A stretch of 64,000 nt of DNA from Nissabacter sp. SGAir0207 (GTDB lineage Bacteria > Pseudomonadota > Gammaproteobacteria > Enterobacterales > Enterobacteriaceae): NCBI RefSeq assembly GCF_005491205.1, contig NZ_CP028035.1:1860001-1924000 (forward strand), read 5' to 3'. The position numbers and the translations under genes were made by a program. The notes under the pieces were generated by a model. The model searched no databases, was not told the DNA's origin, and was given only the letters and a program-made list of their open reading frames with translations. How positions within the stretch are numbered: the stretch's first letter is position 1; every line of letters begins with the position of its first letter. This document shows positions 1 through 12,184 of the stretch, piece after piece.

Positions 1-257
1 GTGGTCAGGGCCTGACCCGCGCCCTGTTTGCGGTGGGCCTCCAGCGCGTCCAGCTTCTCGTTATGGATGTCCGGGCTTTTGATGCTGCCCGGCGCGGCTG
101 GCTCCTTGCCCGGCGGCGTGGGGGCAGGCGAGGGGCGGTGCGAATTGTCAGCCGGGGCCAGATCCCCCAGACCGGGCTTGGATTGGCGGCCATCGGTCGC
201 CGGTGCCTGGTGTGAGGCGGTTTTCAGGGTTGTCTGATGACCTTTGATTTTCGACAT
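1..257 (-). CDS. katE: Catalase HPII (KatE), N-terminal fragment cut by window edge
   Basis: Only the first 85 codons lie in the window. The reading frame starts MSKIKGHQTT and contains LAPADNSHRPSPAPTPPG, then AAPGSIKSPDIHNEKLDALE and ends QALTT. This is the proline-rich N-terminal arm of the large-subunit, stationary-phase catalase HPII, whose E. coli counterpart reads LAPEDGSHRP, PTPPG, APGSLKAPDTRNEKLNSLE and ALTT. The heme-binding core is outside the window. The enzyme breaks down hydrogen peroxide in the cytoplasm. The ATG at 257 is preceded by AGGAG nine bases upstream. In E. coli the gene depends on sigma-S; I could not assign a promoter here. It is divergent from ydiY. Confidence 0.9.
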   Translation of the reverse strand, partial: MSKIKGHQTTLKTASHQAPATDGRQSKPGLGDLAPADNSHRPSPAPTPPGKEPAAPGSIKSPDIHNEKLDALEAHRKQGAGQALT

Positions 258-734
258 TGAACAATACTCCTTTCGGGCGGCTTTTTTTGATTGAAGATCT
301 TTGCCTTCAATGCGTGCGTGAGGTGATGCAATCACTAACTATAGGACACCCGGCTGACTTAACGCAGATTCTCGGACAAATCAGGCCATTAACCACCGGC
401 TGGCAGCGGTTACGCTCAGTGGCCGATACTGTGCCAATAAGCCTGACGTGAATTAAGTCAAATTATCTGGTGGAAAAAGAGACAATGAAAAAATAAGGTA
501 CCAGTTTTATTGTGGGTAAAGGGAATATCGCCAAGAGGCGATAAGTGATAATAACCGGCAAAATGTGGCTGTTATTTAATCAAGTCAAGAGCGAGCAGGG
601 TAAAATTAAACGAAATTCCCATGACAAAGCGTGTCACTATTAAGAATGTTCTAAAAAAATCGCTGGCTTAGCGTATTTGGTCTAATGTGCGCTATATTCC
701 TGCATTGACTTTTGCTTGATGAAAACTTGAAATA
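258..734. other. Intergenic region between katE and ydiY, no gene seen
   Basis: This AT-rich stretch separates the divergent katE and ydiY. I find no ORF with a convincing ribosome-binding site. A TATATT hexamer at 693-698 and a TTGACT hexamer at 705-710 are possible promoter elements reading toward ydiY, but neither has a good partner at the right distance on inspection. The region ends at a strong terminator-like hairpin described separately. Confidence 0.5.
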
Positions 735-770
735 AGCGCCGCGCAGGCCGGGCCTGCCGCTTATTTTTTT
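731..770 (+). terminator. Terminator-like hairpin 27 nt upstream of the ydiY start
   Basis: The outer arms 731-738 (AATAAGCG) and 758-765 (CGCTTATT) pair completely. The inner arms 743-748 (GCAGGC) and 752-757 (GCCTGC) also pair, leaving a CGG loop and a four-base bulge on the left side. A run of T residues follows to 770. This is the form of an intrinsic terminator, but no coding gene ends upstream on this strand. It is therefore either the terminator of a short untranslated RNA or an attenuator in the ydiY leader. Confidence 0.65.
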
Positions 771-796
771 ACCTTGCGTTATTTATTGGGGAAGAC

Positions 797-1564
797 ATGA
801 TTGCCAGTCGGGTTTTACGTGCATTACCACGCACCGCCTTGGTGTGCGGCGCAGCACTGTTCAGCATGAACAGTTTCGCAGACACCTCTCTCTTTACTGC
901 CCTGGATGACCCATCCACCGCGAAAAAGACATTTGAAGGCAACGTGCAGGCCGGGTACAGCGCCCAGACCGGCAACACCAAAAACTCGGTGCTGAGCGCC
1001 GACACCACCATGACCTGGTTCCAGCCGGACACCGCCTACAGCCTGTGGGGCTCGGCGCGCAATGCCTCGTCCAACGACGAGCGCTCCTCTGAGAAGTACC
1101 AGGTGGGTGCGCGTACCCGCTACAACCTCTCCGCGGACAACTACCTGTTTGGTCAGGCGAGCTGGCTGAGCGATCGTTACAACGGCTACCGCTCCCGCTC
1201 CATCGGCACCCTCGGCTATGGCCGTCAGGTGCTCAACGGCCCAATCCACACCCTGCGTCTGGAAGTCGGCCCGGGTGTGCGCCATGACGAATACCAGCAG
1301 GGCGGCAACCAGACCCGTGCGCTGGCCTATGGCGCGCTGACCTATGACTACCAGCTCTCCGACAACGCCAAGTTCACCCAGGCGCTCTCCGTGCTGGCGA
1401 ACGATGAGACCACCCTCAACTCCGAAACGGCGCTGAATGTGGCGATCAACAAATCCTTCGCCCTGAAGCTGGCGTATAACGTCACTTACAACACCAAGCC
1501 GCCGTCCAGCGCACCTGAGAAGACCGATACCACCACCACGATCTCACTGGTGTATAACCTGTAA
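797..1564 (+). CDS. ydiY: YdiY family outer-membrane protein (DUF481)
   Basis: This 255-residue protein has an N-terminal signal peptide ending near residue 28 (NSFADTS), followed by a beta-rich domain. The conserved blocks SSNDERSSEKY, YLFGQASWLSDRYNGYR, GYGRQ-LNGP, GPGVR and LNSETALNVAIN match E. coli YdiY over its whole length. The sequence ends in a hydrophobic-aromatic strand (TISLVYNL), as expected for a beta-barrel inserted in the outer membrane. The molecular function is unknown; the E. coli gene is described as acid-inducible. GGGGAAG precedes the ATG. The gene stands alone between two hairpins, which makes regulation by leader attenuation possible (inference). Confidence 0.93.
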   Translation: MIASRVLRALPRTALVCGAALFSMNSFADTSLFTALDDPSTAKKTFEGNVQAGYSAQTGNTKNSVLSADTTMTWFQPDTAYSLWGSARNASSNDERSSEKYQVGARTRYNLSADNYLFGQASWLSDRYNGYRSRSIGTLGYGRQVLNGPIHTLRLEVGPGVRHDEYQQGGNQTRALAYGALTYDYQLSDNAKFTQALSVLANDETTLNSETALNVAINKSFALKLAYNVTYNTKPPSSAPEKTDTTTTISLVYNL

Positions 1565-1585
1565 CAGGTTGCCCATGCGTAAACA

Positions 1586-1613
1586 CCGCTGGCCCTCCGC
1601 CAGCGGTTTTTTT
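1586..1613 (+). terminator. Intrinsic terminator of ydiY
   Basis: Perfect 8-bp stem 1586-1593 / 1599-1606 with a CCTCC loop and seven T residues, 22 bases after the ydiY stop codon. Confidence 0.9.
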
Positions 1614-1641
1614 ATGGGCGTAAATCGGGCAGGGCGGCAAT

Positions 1642-1670
1642 AAAAAAACCGGCGCATCGGCGCCGGTTTT
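1642..1670 (-). terminator. Intrinsic terminator of yeaGH
   Basis: Palindrome around ACCGGCGC / GCGCCGGT at 1648-1667. Read on the minus strand it ends in a run of seven T residues, placing it just after the yeaH stop at 1702. It could also act weakly on the plus strand. Confidence 0.85.
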
Positions 1671-1701
1671 ATGCTGCTAACCCGTTGGCTGGGCTGCATA
1701 A

Positions 1702-4964
<3,263 letters not shown>

Positions 4965-5550
4965 AGCGATGCCCGTCCTGTTGTTTTGGTTGGGAACAAA
5001 AATTAAGAGCTTCTGTTTTTTGGGTAAAATAATGAAACTCTTACCTTATTGTTATGGACGGCTATTAGCTAAAGAGCAAGTGACTTTTCAGGCGATAAAG
5101 TAGGCGTGCTGCGTAATAAAACAGCAATAAATGGTCATTAAGCCCGCAATTTGGCTACTTTGCAGACGATAGTGCGGGAATATTATCTTTATTTATGTGA
5201 ATAAGCTGACCTATCAAGAAATTCTTTCAATAGTAAATTTTTGCAGGCCATCAAGTTTAGTGGCGGCCGTCACATCCGCTTTTGCCGGGCACGCTTTAGG
5301 ATTCTCCTTAGGTCAGCGAGGCGCTAAGCCAGACGGCAGAAGGGCTGCCAGCGGGGTCATCCCCCGTGCCAGATTGCTGAGCAGCCTAAACCGCCTCCAT
5401 GACGGCCAGATGACATTCCGGCCCGGCCATTGACTCTTTTTTGGACCGGCGTTTTGTTAAATGGTGCCTTAATGAGCAGGGATATTCGCACTATCATTAG
5501 GTTTGTCATAAAATCCAGACGGATTTATTGATAACATTAATGGATAAAGT
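4965..5550. other. Long divergent regulatory region yeaG-mipA with structured GC-rich island
   Basis: This 586-bp stretch has AT-rich flanks and a GC-rich centre (about 5265-5455) holding several short hairpins, including GGCAG-AAGGG-CTGCC and GGGG-TCAT-CCCC. An open frame from a GTG at 5197 has no ribosome-binding site and no family resemblance, so I treat it as noncoding. The region must contain promoters for both flanking genes, but I cannot place them with confidence. Confidence 0.45.
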
Positions 5551-6297
5551 GTGAAAATTTCCCGTTTAGCCTTGTTGCCACTGATGGCCGGTACACTGTT
5601 TAGCCAGTTGGCGGCAGCCGATACCTTTTCTCTGGGGGCGTCCGCGCTGGTCAGCCCAAACCCATACCGTAGCGAGCAGGACCGGGTCTATCCGGTGCCG
5701 GTGGTGAACTACGAGAGTGATAAATTCTTCTTCCGCAGCCTGATGGCCGGGTACTACCTGTGGAAAGACCCGACCCACCAGCTCAGCATCAATGCCCTCT
5801 ACTCGCCGCTGCACTTCTCACCAAGTGACAGCGACAATGACCAGATGGAGCGCCTGAACAAGCGCCGCGCCACGCTGATGGCTGGCCTGGGTTATAGTTA
5901 CAACGCTGACTGGGGCACCCTGCGTACGCTCTTCACTGGTGACACGCTGGACAACAGCAACGGGCTGGTGGGCGACGTCGCCTACCTCTACCGCTTCAAA
6001 CAGCAGAACTGGAGCCTGACCCCGGCCGTGGGCGTCACCTGGAACAGCAAAAACCAGAACCGCTACTACTACGGCGTCAGCAGCGATGAGTCGCGCCGCA
6101 GCGGTCTGGATAGCTACCACCCGGATGACAGCTTCACGCCTTACGTTGAGCTGTCGGCCACCTACCAGATCTCCCCGCAGTGGAACGCCTTCGCCATGGG
6201 CCGCTACGTGCGCCTCTCTGATGAAGTGAAAGATAGCCCGATGGTGGACAAATCCTGGACCGGTATTCTCTGGACGGGTGTGACCTACACCTTCTGA
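5551..6297 (+). CDS. mipA: MipA, MltA-interacting outer-membrane protein
   Basis: The 248-residue length is identical to E. coli MipA. A signal peptide ends at about residue 23 (LAAADTF). The body is a beta-barrel with the family blocks VYPVPVVNYE, GYYLW, GDTLDNSNG, YYYGVS and SPMVDKSWTG, and a terminal aromatic strand YTF. MipA is a scaffold that links the lytic transglycosylase MltA to PBP1B in murein synthesis. Translation appears to begin at GTG 5551, preceded by a weak GGATAAAG; no upstream in-frame ATG fits. It is transcribed alone, divergent from yeaG. Confidence 0.94.
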   Translation: MKISRLALLPLMAGTLFSQLAAADTFSLGASALVSPNPYRSEQDRVYPVPVVNYESDKFFFRSLMAGYYLWKDPTHQLSINALYSPLHFSPSDSDNDQMERLNKRRATLMAGLGYSYNADWGTLRTLFTGDTLDNSNGLVGDVAYLYRFKQQNWSLTPAVGVTWNSKNQNRYYYGVSSDESRRSGLDSYHPDDSFTPYVELSATYQISPQWNAFAMGRYVRLSDEVKDSPMVDKSWTGILWTGVTYTF

Positions 6298-6321
6298 CCA
6301 GAGTGCTGGTGAAATGACCAA

Positions 6322-6345
6322 ACGGGGCTACGGCCCCGTTTTTTA
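6322..6345 (+). terminator. Intrinsic terminator of mipA
   Basis: Stem ACGGGGC (6322-6328) / GCCCCGT (6333-6339), TACG tetraloop, followed by T residues. Confidence 0.9.
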
Positions 6346-6385
6346 TTGCTACGCTGAACGCTACAAACCAGCATCAGGAGGCGCA

Positions 6386-7231
6386 ATGTCAGAGAAACAT
6401 GTCACACTCCCGGATGGGACACGGCTGCCAGCCATCGGGCAGGGAAGCTGGAACATGGGCGAACGCCCAGAGCAGCGCCCGGCCGAGGTGCGCGCGTTAC
6501 AGCAGGGGCTGGACGCGGGCCTGACGCTGATCGACACGGCGGAGATGTATGCCGATGGCGGGGCGGAGGAGGTGGTGGGGCAGGCAATCGCCGGGCGGCG
6601 CGAGGAGGCGTTTATCGTCTCCAAGGTCTACCCGCACCATGCCGCCGGCCACAAGGCGGTGCAGGCCTGTGAAAACAGCCTGCGGCGGCTGAAGATTGAG
6701 CAGATCGATCTCTACCTGTTGCACTGGCGGGGCAGTGCCAGACTGGAGGAGACCATTGCGGCGATGGAGAAGCTGCAACAGAGCGGCAAGATTGCCCGCT
6801 GGGGCGTCTCGAATCTGGACACGGACGAGATGGAGACGCTGTGGCGTTTGCCCGGCGGTGACCAGTGCCAGACCAATCAGGTGCTCTACCATGCGGCCTC
6901 GCGGGGCATTGAGTTTGACCTGCTACCTTGGTGCGGCGAGCACGCGCTTCCGGTGATGGCCTACTGCCCGCTGGCACAGGCGGGCCAGCGTTTGCTGGAG
7001 GAGGGCACCCTCAATCGGCTGGCGGCGGAGCATGGCGTCAGCAGTGCCGAGGTGGCACTGGCATGGGTGATCCGTAATGGGCAGGTGATGGCGATACCCA
7101 AGGCGGTGCAGCCGCAGCACGTGGCGCAGAATGCCCGTGCGCTGGCGTTGACGCTGTCGCCCGAGGACATGCTGGCCATCAATCAGGCTTTCCCGCCGCC
7201 TGAGCGCAAGGTTCCGCTGGCCGTGATATAA
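6386..7231 (+). CDS. yeaE: YeaE, aldo/keto reductase (methylglyoxal-reducing type)
   Basis: The protein has 281 residues and is a single TIM-barrel aldo/keto reductase. It shows the family signatures DTAEMYADGGAEE (the catalytic Asp and Tyr), KVYPHH (catalytic Lys), LYLLHW (active-site His) and a C-terminal IPKAVQP NADPH-binding segment. E. coli YeaE reduces methylglyoxal and other small aldehydes. I chose the ATG at 6386 because AGGAGG lies seven bases upstream and the product starts MSEKHVTLPDGT; the frame is open further upstream into the mipA terminator. It is a separate unit, tail to tail with yeaD. Confidence 0.92.
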   Translation: MSEKHVTLPDGTRLPAIGQGSWNMGERPEQRPAEVRALQQGLDAGLTLIDTAEMYADGGAEEVVGQAIAGRREEAFIVSKVYPHHAAGHKAVQACENSLRRLKIEQIDLYLLHWRGSARLEETIAAMEKLQQSGKIARWGVSNLDTDEMETLWRLPGGDQCQTNQVLYHAASRGIEFDLLPWCGEHALPVMAYCPLAQAGQRLLEEGTLNRLAAEHGVSSAEVALAWVIRNGQVMAIPKAVQPQHVAQNARALALTLSPEDMLAINQAFPPPERKVPLAVI

Positions 7232-7258
7232 AAAAAGGAGCCATCTGGCCCCTTTTTC
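7231..7258. terminator. Bidirectional terminator between yeaE and yeaD
   Basis: Stem AAAGGAGCC (7234-7242) / GGCCCCTTT (7247-7255) with one mismatch, and A and T tracts on either side, so it can serve both convergent genes. Confidence 0.75.
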
Positions 7259-7263
7259 ATGCG

Positions 7264-8139
7264 TTACGCCGGGCGGCGCACTCGCAGGGTAGTAGCGAGG
7301 CGCGCCGGTTGGCCGGGTTTGCTCACCTGTGGCGTGCTGACGCAGCCGGTCTCCACACAGACCATGGTCTTGTAGCTGTCATCCGCCATGTCTGCCATGC
7401 TGGCAGAAAGCTCCGCGCCGGGGTTCCAGGCGATCACATCGCTGTGCTGGTGGTGCTCTACCTCAATCTCACGGTTTAATGCCGAATCAAGGATCAGACT
7501 GGTGGCCTGCGGCTGGGTGTAGACGCGATCAACGCGGCCGGGGAAGGTCAGGTCGCCCTGTTGTTCACCTTCGATGCCATCACGTACCTTGTCGATGTAG
7601 TGGTTGCCCAAACCACGTACCGCGACGGCGTCAATGTCGCCAATCTCAAAGTAGCTGTGCAGCGCGGCAGTGGTGGTGAAATCGCCGCTGGACTCCAGCT
7701 CGATATGGCAGGTAGCACCCAGCGTGAAGCGGGCCACCAGCGTAAAGGCGTGCGGCCACAGCTTACGGCTCTGCGGGTTGTCCTTCAGGGTGAAGGTGAG
7801 GGTGACACCCTCTGGCGTTTCGCTGTGGTCAGTGAACTCCCACGGCATATTGCGCGCGAAGCCATGCGATGGCTTGCCTGCCGGGCCAAACCACGGCCAG
7901 CAGATTGGCACGCCGCCACGGATGGCGGTGCCCGGCTCGTAGGCGCTATTGGCGCTCAGCCACAAGACCGGCTGTTCTCCCGCCGGTTGCCATGCCAGCA
8001 GGTGCGCGCCCTGCAAGGCCACGGCGGCATGGCACAGCGGATGATCCACCACGATCACCGGCAGTTGGTCGAGCTGGCGCTCACTGATAGTAGCGGTAAT
8101 GGGTTTGATTACAGGAAGGGTAAAAATGTGCTGATTCAT
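7264..8139 (-). CDS. yeaD: YeaD, hexose-6-phosphate 1-epimerase (mutarotase)
   Basis: The protein has 291 residues and belongs to the aldose 1-epimerase fold. Conserved blocks are LQGAHLLAWQPAGE, AIRGGVPICWPWFGP, HGFARNMPW, LHSYF and WNPG. The family interconverts alpha- and beta-hexose-6-phosphates in the cytoplasm. Two in-frame ATG codons lie six bases apart (8145 and 8139). The second has AAGGAG at a better distance, and I use it. The gene follows gapA on the same strand behind a terminator, an arrangement also found in E. coli, so it links functionally to glycolysis but is probably transcribed mostly from its own promoter. Confidence 0.93.
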   Translation of the reverse strand: MNQHIFTLPVIKPITATISERQLDQLPVIVVDHPLCHAAVALQGAHLLAWQPAGEQPVLWLSANSAYEPGTAIRGGVPICWPWFGPAGKPSHGFARNMPWEFTDHSETPEGVTLTFTLKDNPQSRKLWPHAFTLVARFTLGATCHIELESSGDFTTTAALHSYFEIGDIDAVAVRGLGNHYIDKVRDGIEGEQQGDLTFPGRVDRVYTQPQATSLILDSALNREIEVEHHQHSDVIAWNPGAELSASMADMADDSYKTMVCVETGCVSTPQVSKPGQPARLATTLRVRRPA

Positions 8140-8188
8140 CGTCATCTCCTTTCAACAAGAAAACATGCCCGGTCTGGGGCCACACCAA

Positions 8189-8217
8189 TAAAAAAGGCGA
8201 CTTAGCGTCGCCTTTTC
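8189..8217 (-). terminator. Intrinsic terminator of gapA
   Basis: Stem AAAGGCGAC / GTCGCCTTT (8193-8215) with a 5-base loop. On the minus strand a run of T residues follows, between the gapA stop and the yeaD start. Confidence 0.85.
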
Positions 8218-8238
8218 TTACTCTGACTGGATGCTCAC

Positions 8239-9246
<1,008 letters not shown>

Positions 9247-9305
9247 CTATTTGTTAGTGAATAAAAGGTTGGTTGTAAAATTACAAAAACCTTAACGAGC
9301 GTCAA

Positions 9306-9319
9306 GCGGAATCGTGTCA
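9306..9319 (+). promoter_or_regulatory. Candidate Cra (FruR) operator upstream of gapA
   Basis: The 14-mer GCGGAATCGTGTCA agrees with the Cra consensus at 12 of 14 positions by eye. It lies 72 bases upstream of the gapA start. E. coli gapA is controlled by Cra. The match is imperfect, so this is a suggestion. Confidence 0.35.
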
Positions 9320-9442
9320 ATTGTTGCTATAAGTCAAAGCTACCTACCCCGATTGTACGCTTATCACCCGCCCCGGTTTTTGCCGGCTCTCTGCGTTTCT
9401 GACAACACAAAAGCTGTGAAAGAGCCGCCCCGCCTACATATA

Positions 9443-9458
9443 TGTGATCGGCATCACA
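9443..9458. promoter_or_regulatory. CRP-binding site between gapA and msrB
   Basis: TGTGATCGGCATCACA contains both ideal half-sites TGTGA and TCACA with the correct 6-bp spacer. It lies about 210 bp upstream of gapA and 125 bp upstream of msrB, so it could serve either gene; cAMP-CRP control of a gapA promoter is known in E. coli. Confidence 0.75.
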
Positions 9459-9581
9459 CATCATGTGCGCGTTGCCTTTATGGCATCAAGTTTAGGCCAA
9501 AATAGGCTGTGTGGTTGTTAATTTTTTGTTATTATTAAACGTTATCTTATTTGCAATGTCGTCAGCATAAGAAGGGCCATC

Positions 9582-9995
9582 ATGACCAAAGAGAACGAAC
9601 AGGCAGAAAACCCTATCCAACTCAGTGAGATCCAACGCTATGTCACCCAACAGCGTGGCACTGAGGCCCCCTATACTGGTAAGTTGTTGCACAACGAGCG
9701 TGAAGGGATCTACCACTGTCTGTGTTGCAATGCGCCCCTGTTTTACTCTGATGCCAAGTATGATTCCGGCTGCGGTTGGCCCAGTTTTTATGAGCCGGTA
9801 CGTGATGATTCGATTAAATATATTGATGATTATTCACACAACATGCACCGTATCGAGATCCGCTGCGCACAGTGTGATGCCCACCTTGGCCATGTTTTCC
9901 CCGATGGGCCGCAACCCACGGGTGAACGCTACTGTGTCAATTCTGCGTCACTGAGCTTCACCGATGGCGAAAGCGGCGAAAAAACCGCAGGCTAA
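9582..9995 (+). CDS. msrB: Peptide methionine-R-sulfoxide reductase MsrB
   Basis: The 137-residue length matches E. coli MsrB. A structural zinc is held by two CxxC pairs (C46/C49 and C95/C98). The catalytic C118 lies in RYCVNSASL, and [13 protein letters not shown] is the family signature. The enzyme reduces the R form of methionine sulfoxide in oxidised proteins. The ATG at 9582 has GAAGGG upstream. Its position divergent from gapA and followed by yeaC is the usual enterobacterial order. Confidence 0.96.
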   Translation: MTKENEQAENPIQLSEIQRYVTQQRGTEAPYTGKLLHNEREGIYHCLCCNAPLFYSDAKYDSGCGWPSFYEPVRDDSIKYIDDYSHNMHRIEIRCAQCDAHLGHVFPDGPQPTGERYCVNSASLSFTDGESGEKTAG

Positions 9996-10065
9996 TGGCC
10001 ACGTCTGGTTAACAAAATCGATTCAGCCAATTATTCATTGGTGCGCCGAAAAGAGGAATAAATGC

Positions 10066-10341
10066 GTGGAAATAGATGATCTGATTGCTGCCATGACCCC
10101 GGAAATTTACCAGCGTCTGGTGCAGGCGGTAGAGCTGGGCAAGTGGCCGGATGGCGTACCGCTGACCGAGGCGCAGAAAGAGAACAGTTTGCAGGCGGTG
10201 ATGCTCTATCAGGCCCGCCACAACCAGGATGCACAGCACATGACCATCAACACCGACGGCCAGTTGGTGATGAAGAGCAAGCAGCAGCTGAAGCAGGAGT
10301 TTGGCATCACTTCGCCGCTGGCAACGCTTAAGCCACAGTAA
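10066..10341 (+). CDS. yeaC: YeaC, DUF1315 family protein
   Basis: This is a 91-residue soluble protein of unknown function with the conserved stretch LIAAMTPEIYQRL, VELGKWPDGVPLTEAQKENSLQ, MLYQARHN and MKSKQQLKQEFGI. The frame is open far upstream into msrB, but I place the start at GTG 10066. AAGAGG lies nine bases before it and the product then has the family length of about 90. It follows msrB by 70 bp and is probably cotranscribed. Confidence 0.85.
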   Translation: MEIDDLIAAMTPEIYQRLVQAVELGKWPDGVPLTEAQKENSLQAVMLYQARHNQDAQHMTINTDGQLVMKSKQQLKQEFGITSPLATLKPQ

Positions 10342-10370
10342 TAGGGCGCGCGGCCACCGCGCCCCCTTGA

Positions 10371-11009
10371 TCAGTGCGCGCCCATCTCAAAGCTTTTCAG
10401 CGCAATCAGGTGCGCGCCCTGTTGCTGCATCTCCTCAAACGCCCGCTCGCTGTCATCCGGTTGCAGGTTGACCCCGCGGCACCCCTCGGTGATCAGTGAG
10501 GTGGTATAGCCGAGCGCCAGCGCGTCCAGCACGCTGTACTTCACGCAGTAGTCGGTAGCCAGCCCCATCACCACCAGCGTGGTGATCCCTTTCCCCTTCA
10601 GCCAGCTGTCCAGTTCCGTCTCGGTGCGGCGTCCATTGTCAAAGAAGGCGCTGTAGCTATCGATGTCCGGGTTCTGCCCCTTGCGGAATACCTGATCGAT
10701 GCCCGCCAGATTGAGATCCGGATGGAAATCCGCCCCCGGCTGATCCTGTACGCAGTGCACCGGCCACCACACCTGTGGCAATCCCTCCAGCGTGCCGAGC
10801 GTGCCGGGCGCCTCACCAGCGTGGATGGCGAAACTGCGGTGGGAAGCCGGGTGCCAGTCCTGGCTGGCGACCACCGGCCAGCCGCGTCGGCGACAGACCT
10901 CAATGGCCTGATTGGCGACGGCAATCACCTGGTCACCCTCCTGCACGGCCAACGCGCCGCCGGGGCAGAAGTCATTCTGTAGGTCAATCAGCAACAGTGC
11001 GGTACTCAT
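10371..11009 (-). CDS. pncA: Nicotinamidase PncA
   Basis: The protein has 212 residues, an isochorismatase-like hydrolase. The catalytic triad can be seen as D9 (LLIDLQNDFCPGG), K110 (VFRKGQNPDIDSYSAF) and C155 (GLATDYCVKYS). Metal ligands are in SQDWHPASHRSF (D51, H53, H57). It converts nicotinamide to nicotinate in the NAD salvage pathway. The ATG at 11009 has AAGGAGCG upstream, which excludes the longer frame. It lies 59 bp after ansA, as in E. coli, in a probable ansA-pncA operon. Confidence 0.95.
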   Translation of the reverse strand: MSTALLLIDLQNDFCPGGALAVQEGDQVIAVANQAIEVCRRRGWPVVASQDWHPASHRSFAIHAGEAPGTLGTLEGLPQVWWPVHCVQDQPGADFHPDLNLAGIDQVFRKGQNPDIDSYSAFFDNGRRTETELDSWLKGKGITTLVVMGLATDYCVKYSVLDALALGYTTSLITEGCRGVNLQPDDSERAFEEMQQQGAHLIALKSFEMGAH

Positions 11010-11068
11010 AAACGCTCCTTGGTGATTAGCGGGGGAAAGGGCCGGGCGGCAGCGCCCGGCAAAGGGCA

Positions 11069-12085
<1,017 letters not shown>

Positions 12086-12141
12086 AGGAAGGTCTTAATT
12101 ACGCTTACGGGAATCCAACAAAGTATAAGGGCCAACGCCCC

Positions 12142-12168
12142 GAAAAAAAGCCCGGCATGACCGGGCTT
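12142..12168 (-). terminator. Intrinsic terminator of sppA
   Basis: Stem AAGCCCGG / CCGGGCTT (12148-12168) with a CATGA loop. On the minus strand it ends in seven T residues, 17 bases after the sppA stop. Confidence 0.85.
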
Positions 12169-12184
12169 GCATCGGGGGGACAGA

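Noticed and set aside
5197..5433. 78-codon frame in the yeaG-mipA gap
   Set aside because: GTG start without ribosome-binding site, no recognisable family, and it covers the hairpin-rich island.
4965..5550. Sigma-54 promoter for yeaGH
   Set aside because: GTGCCA at about 5369 suggested a -24 element on the minus strand, but no TTGC-type -12 lies at the required spacing.
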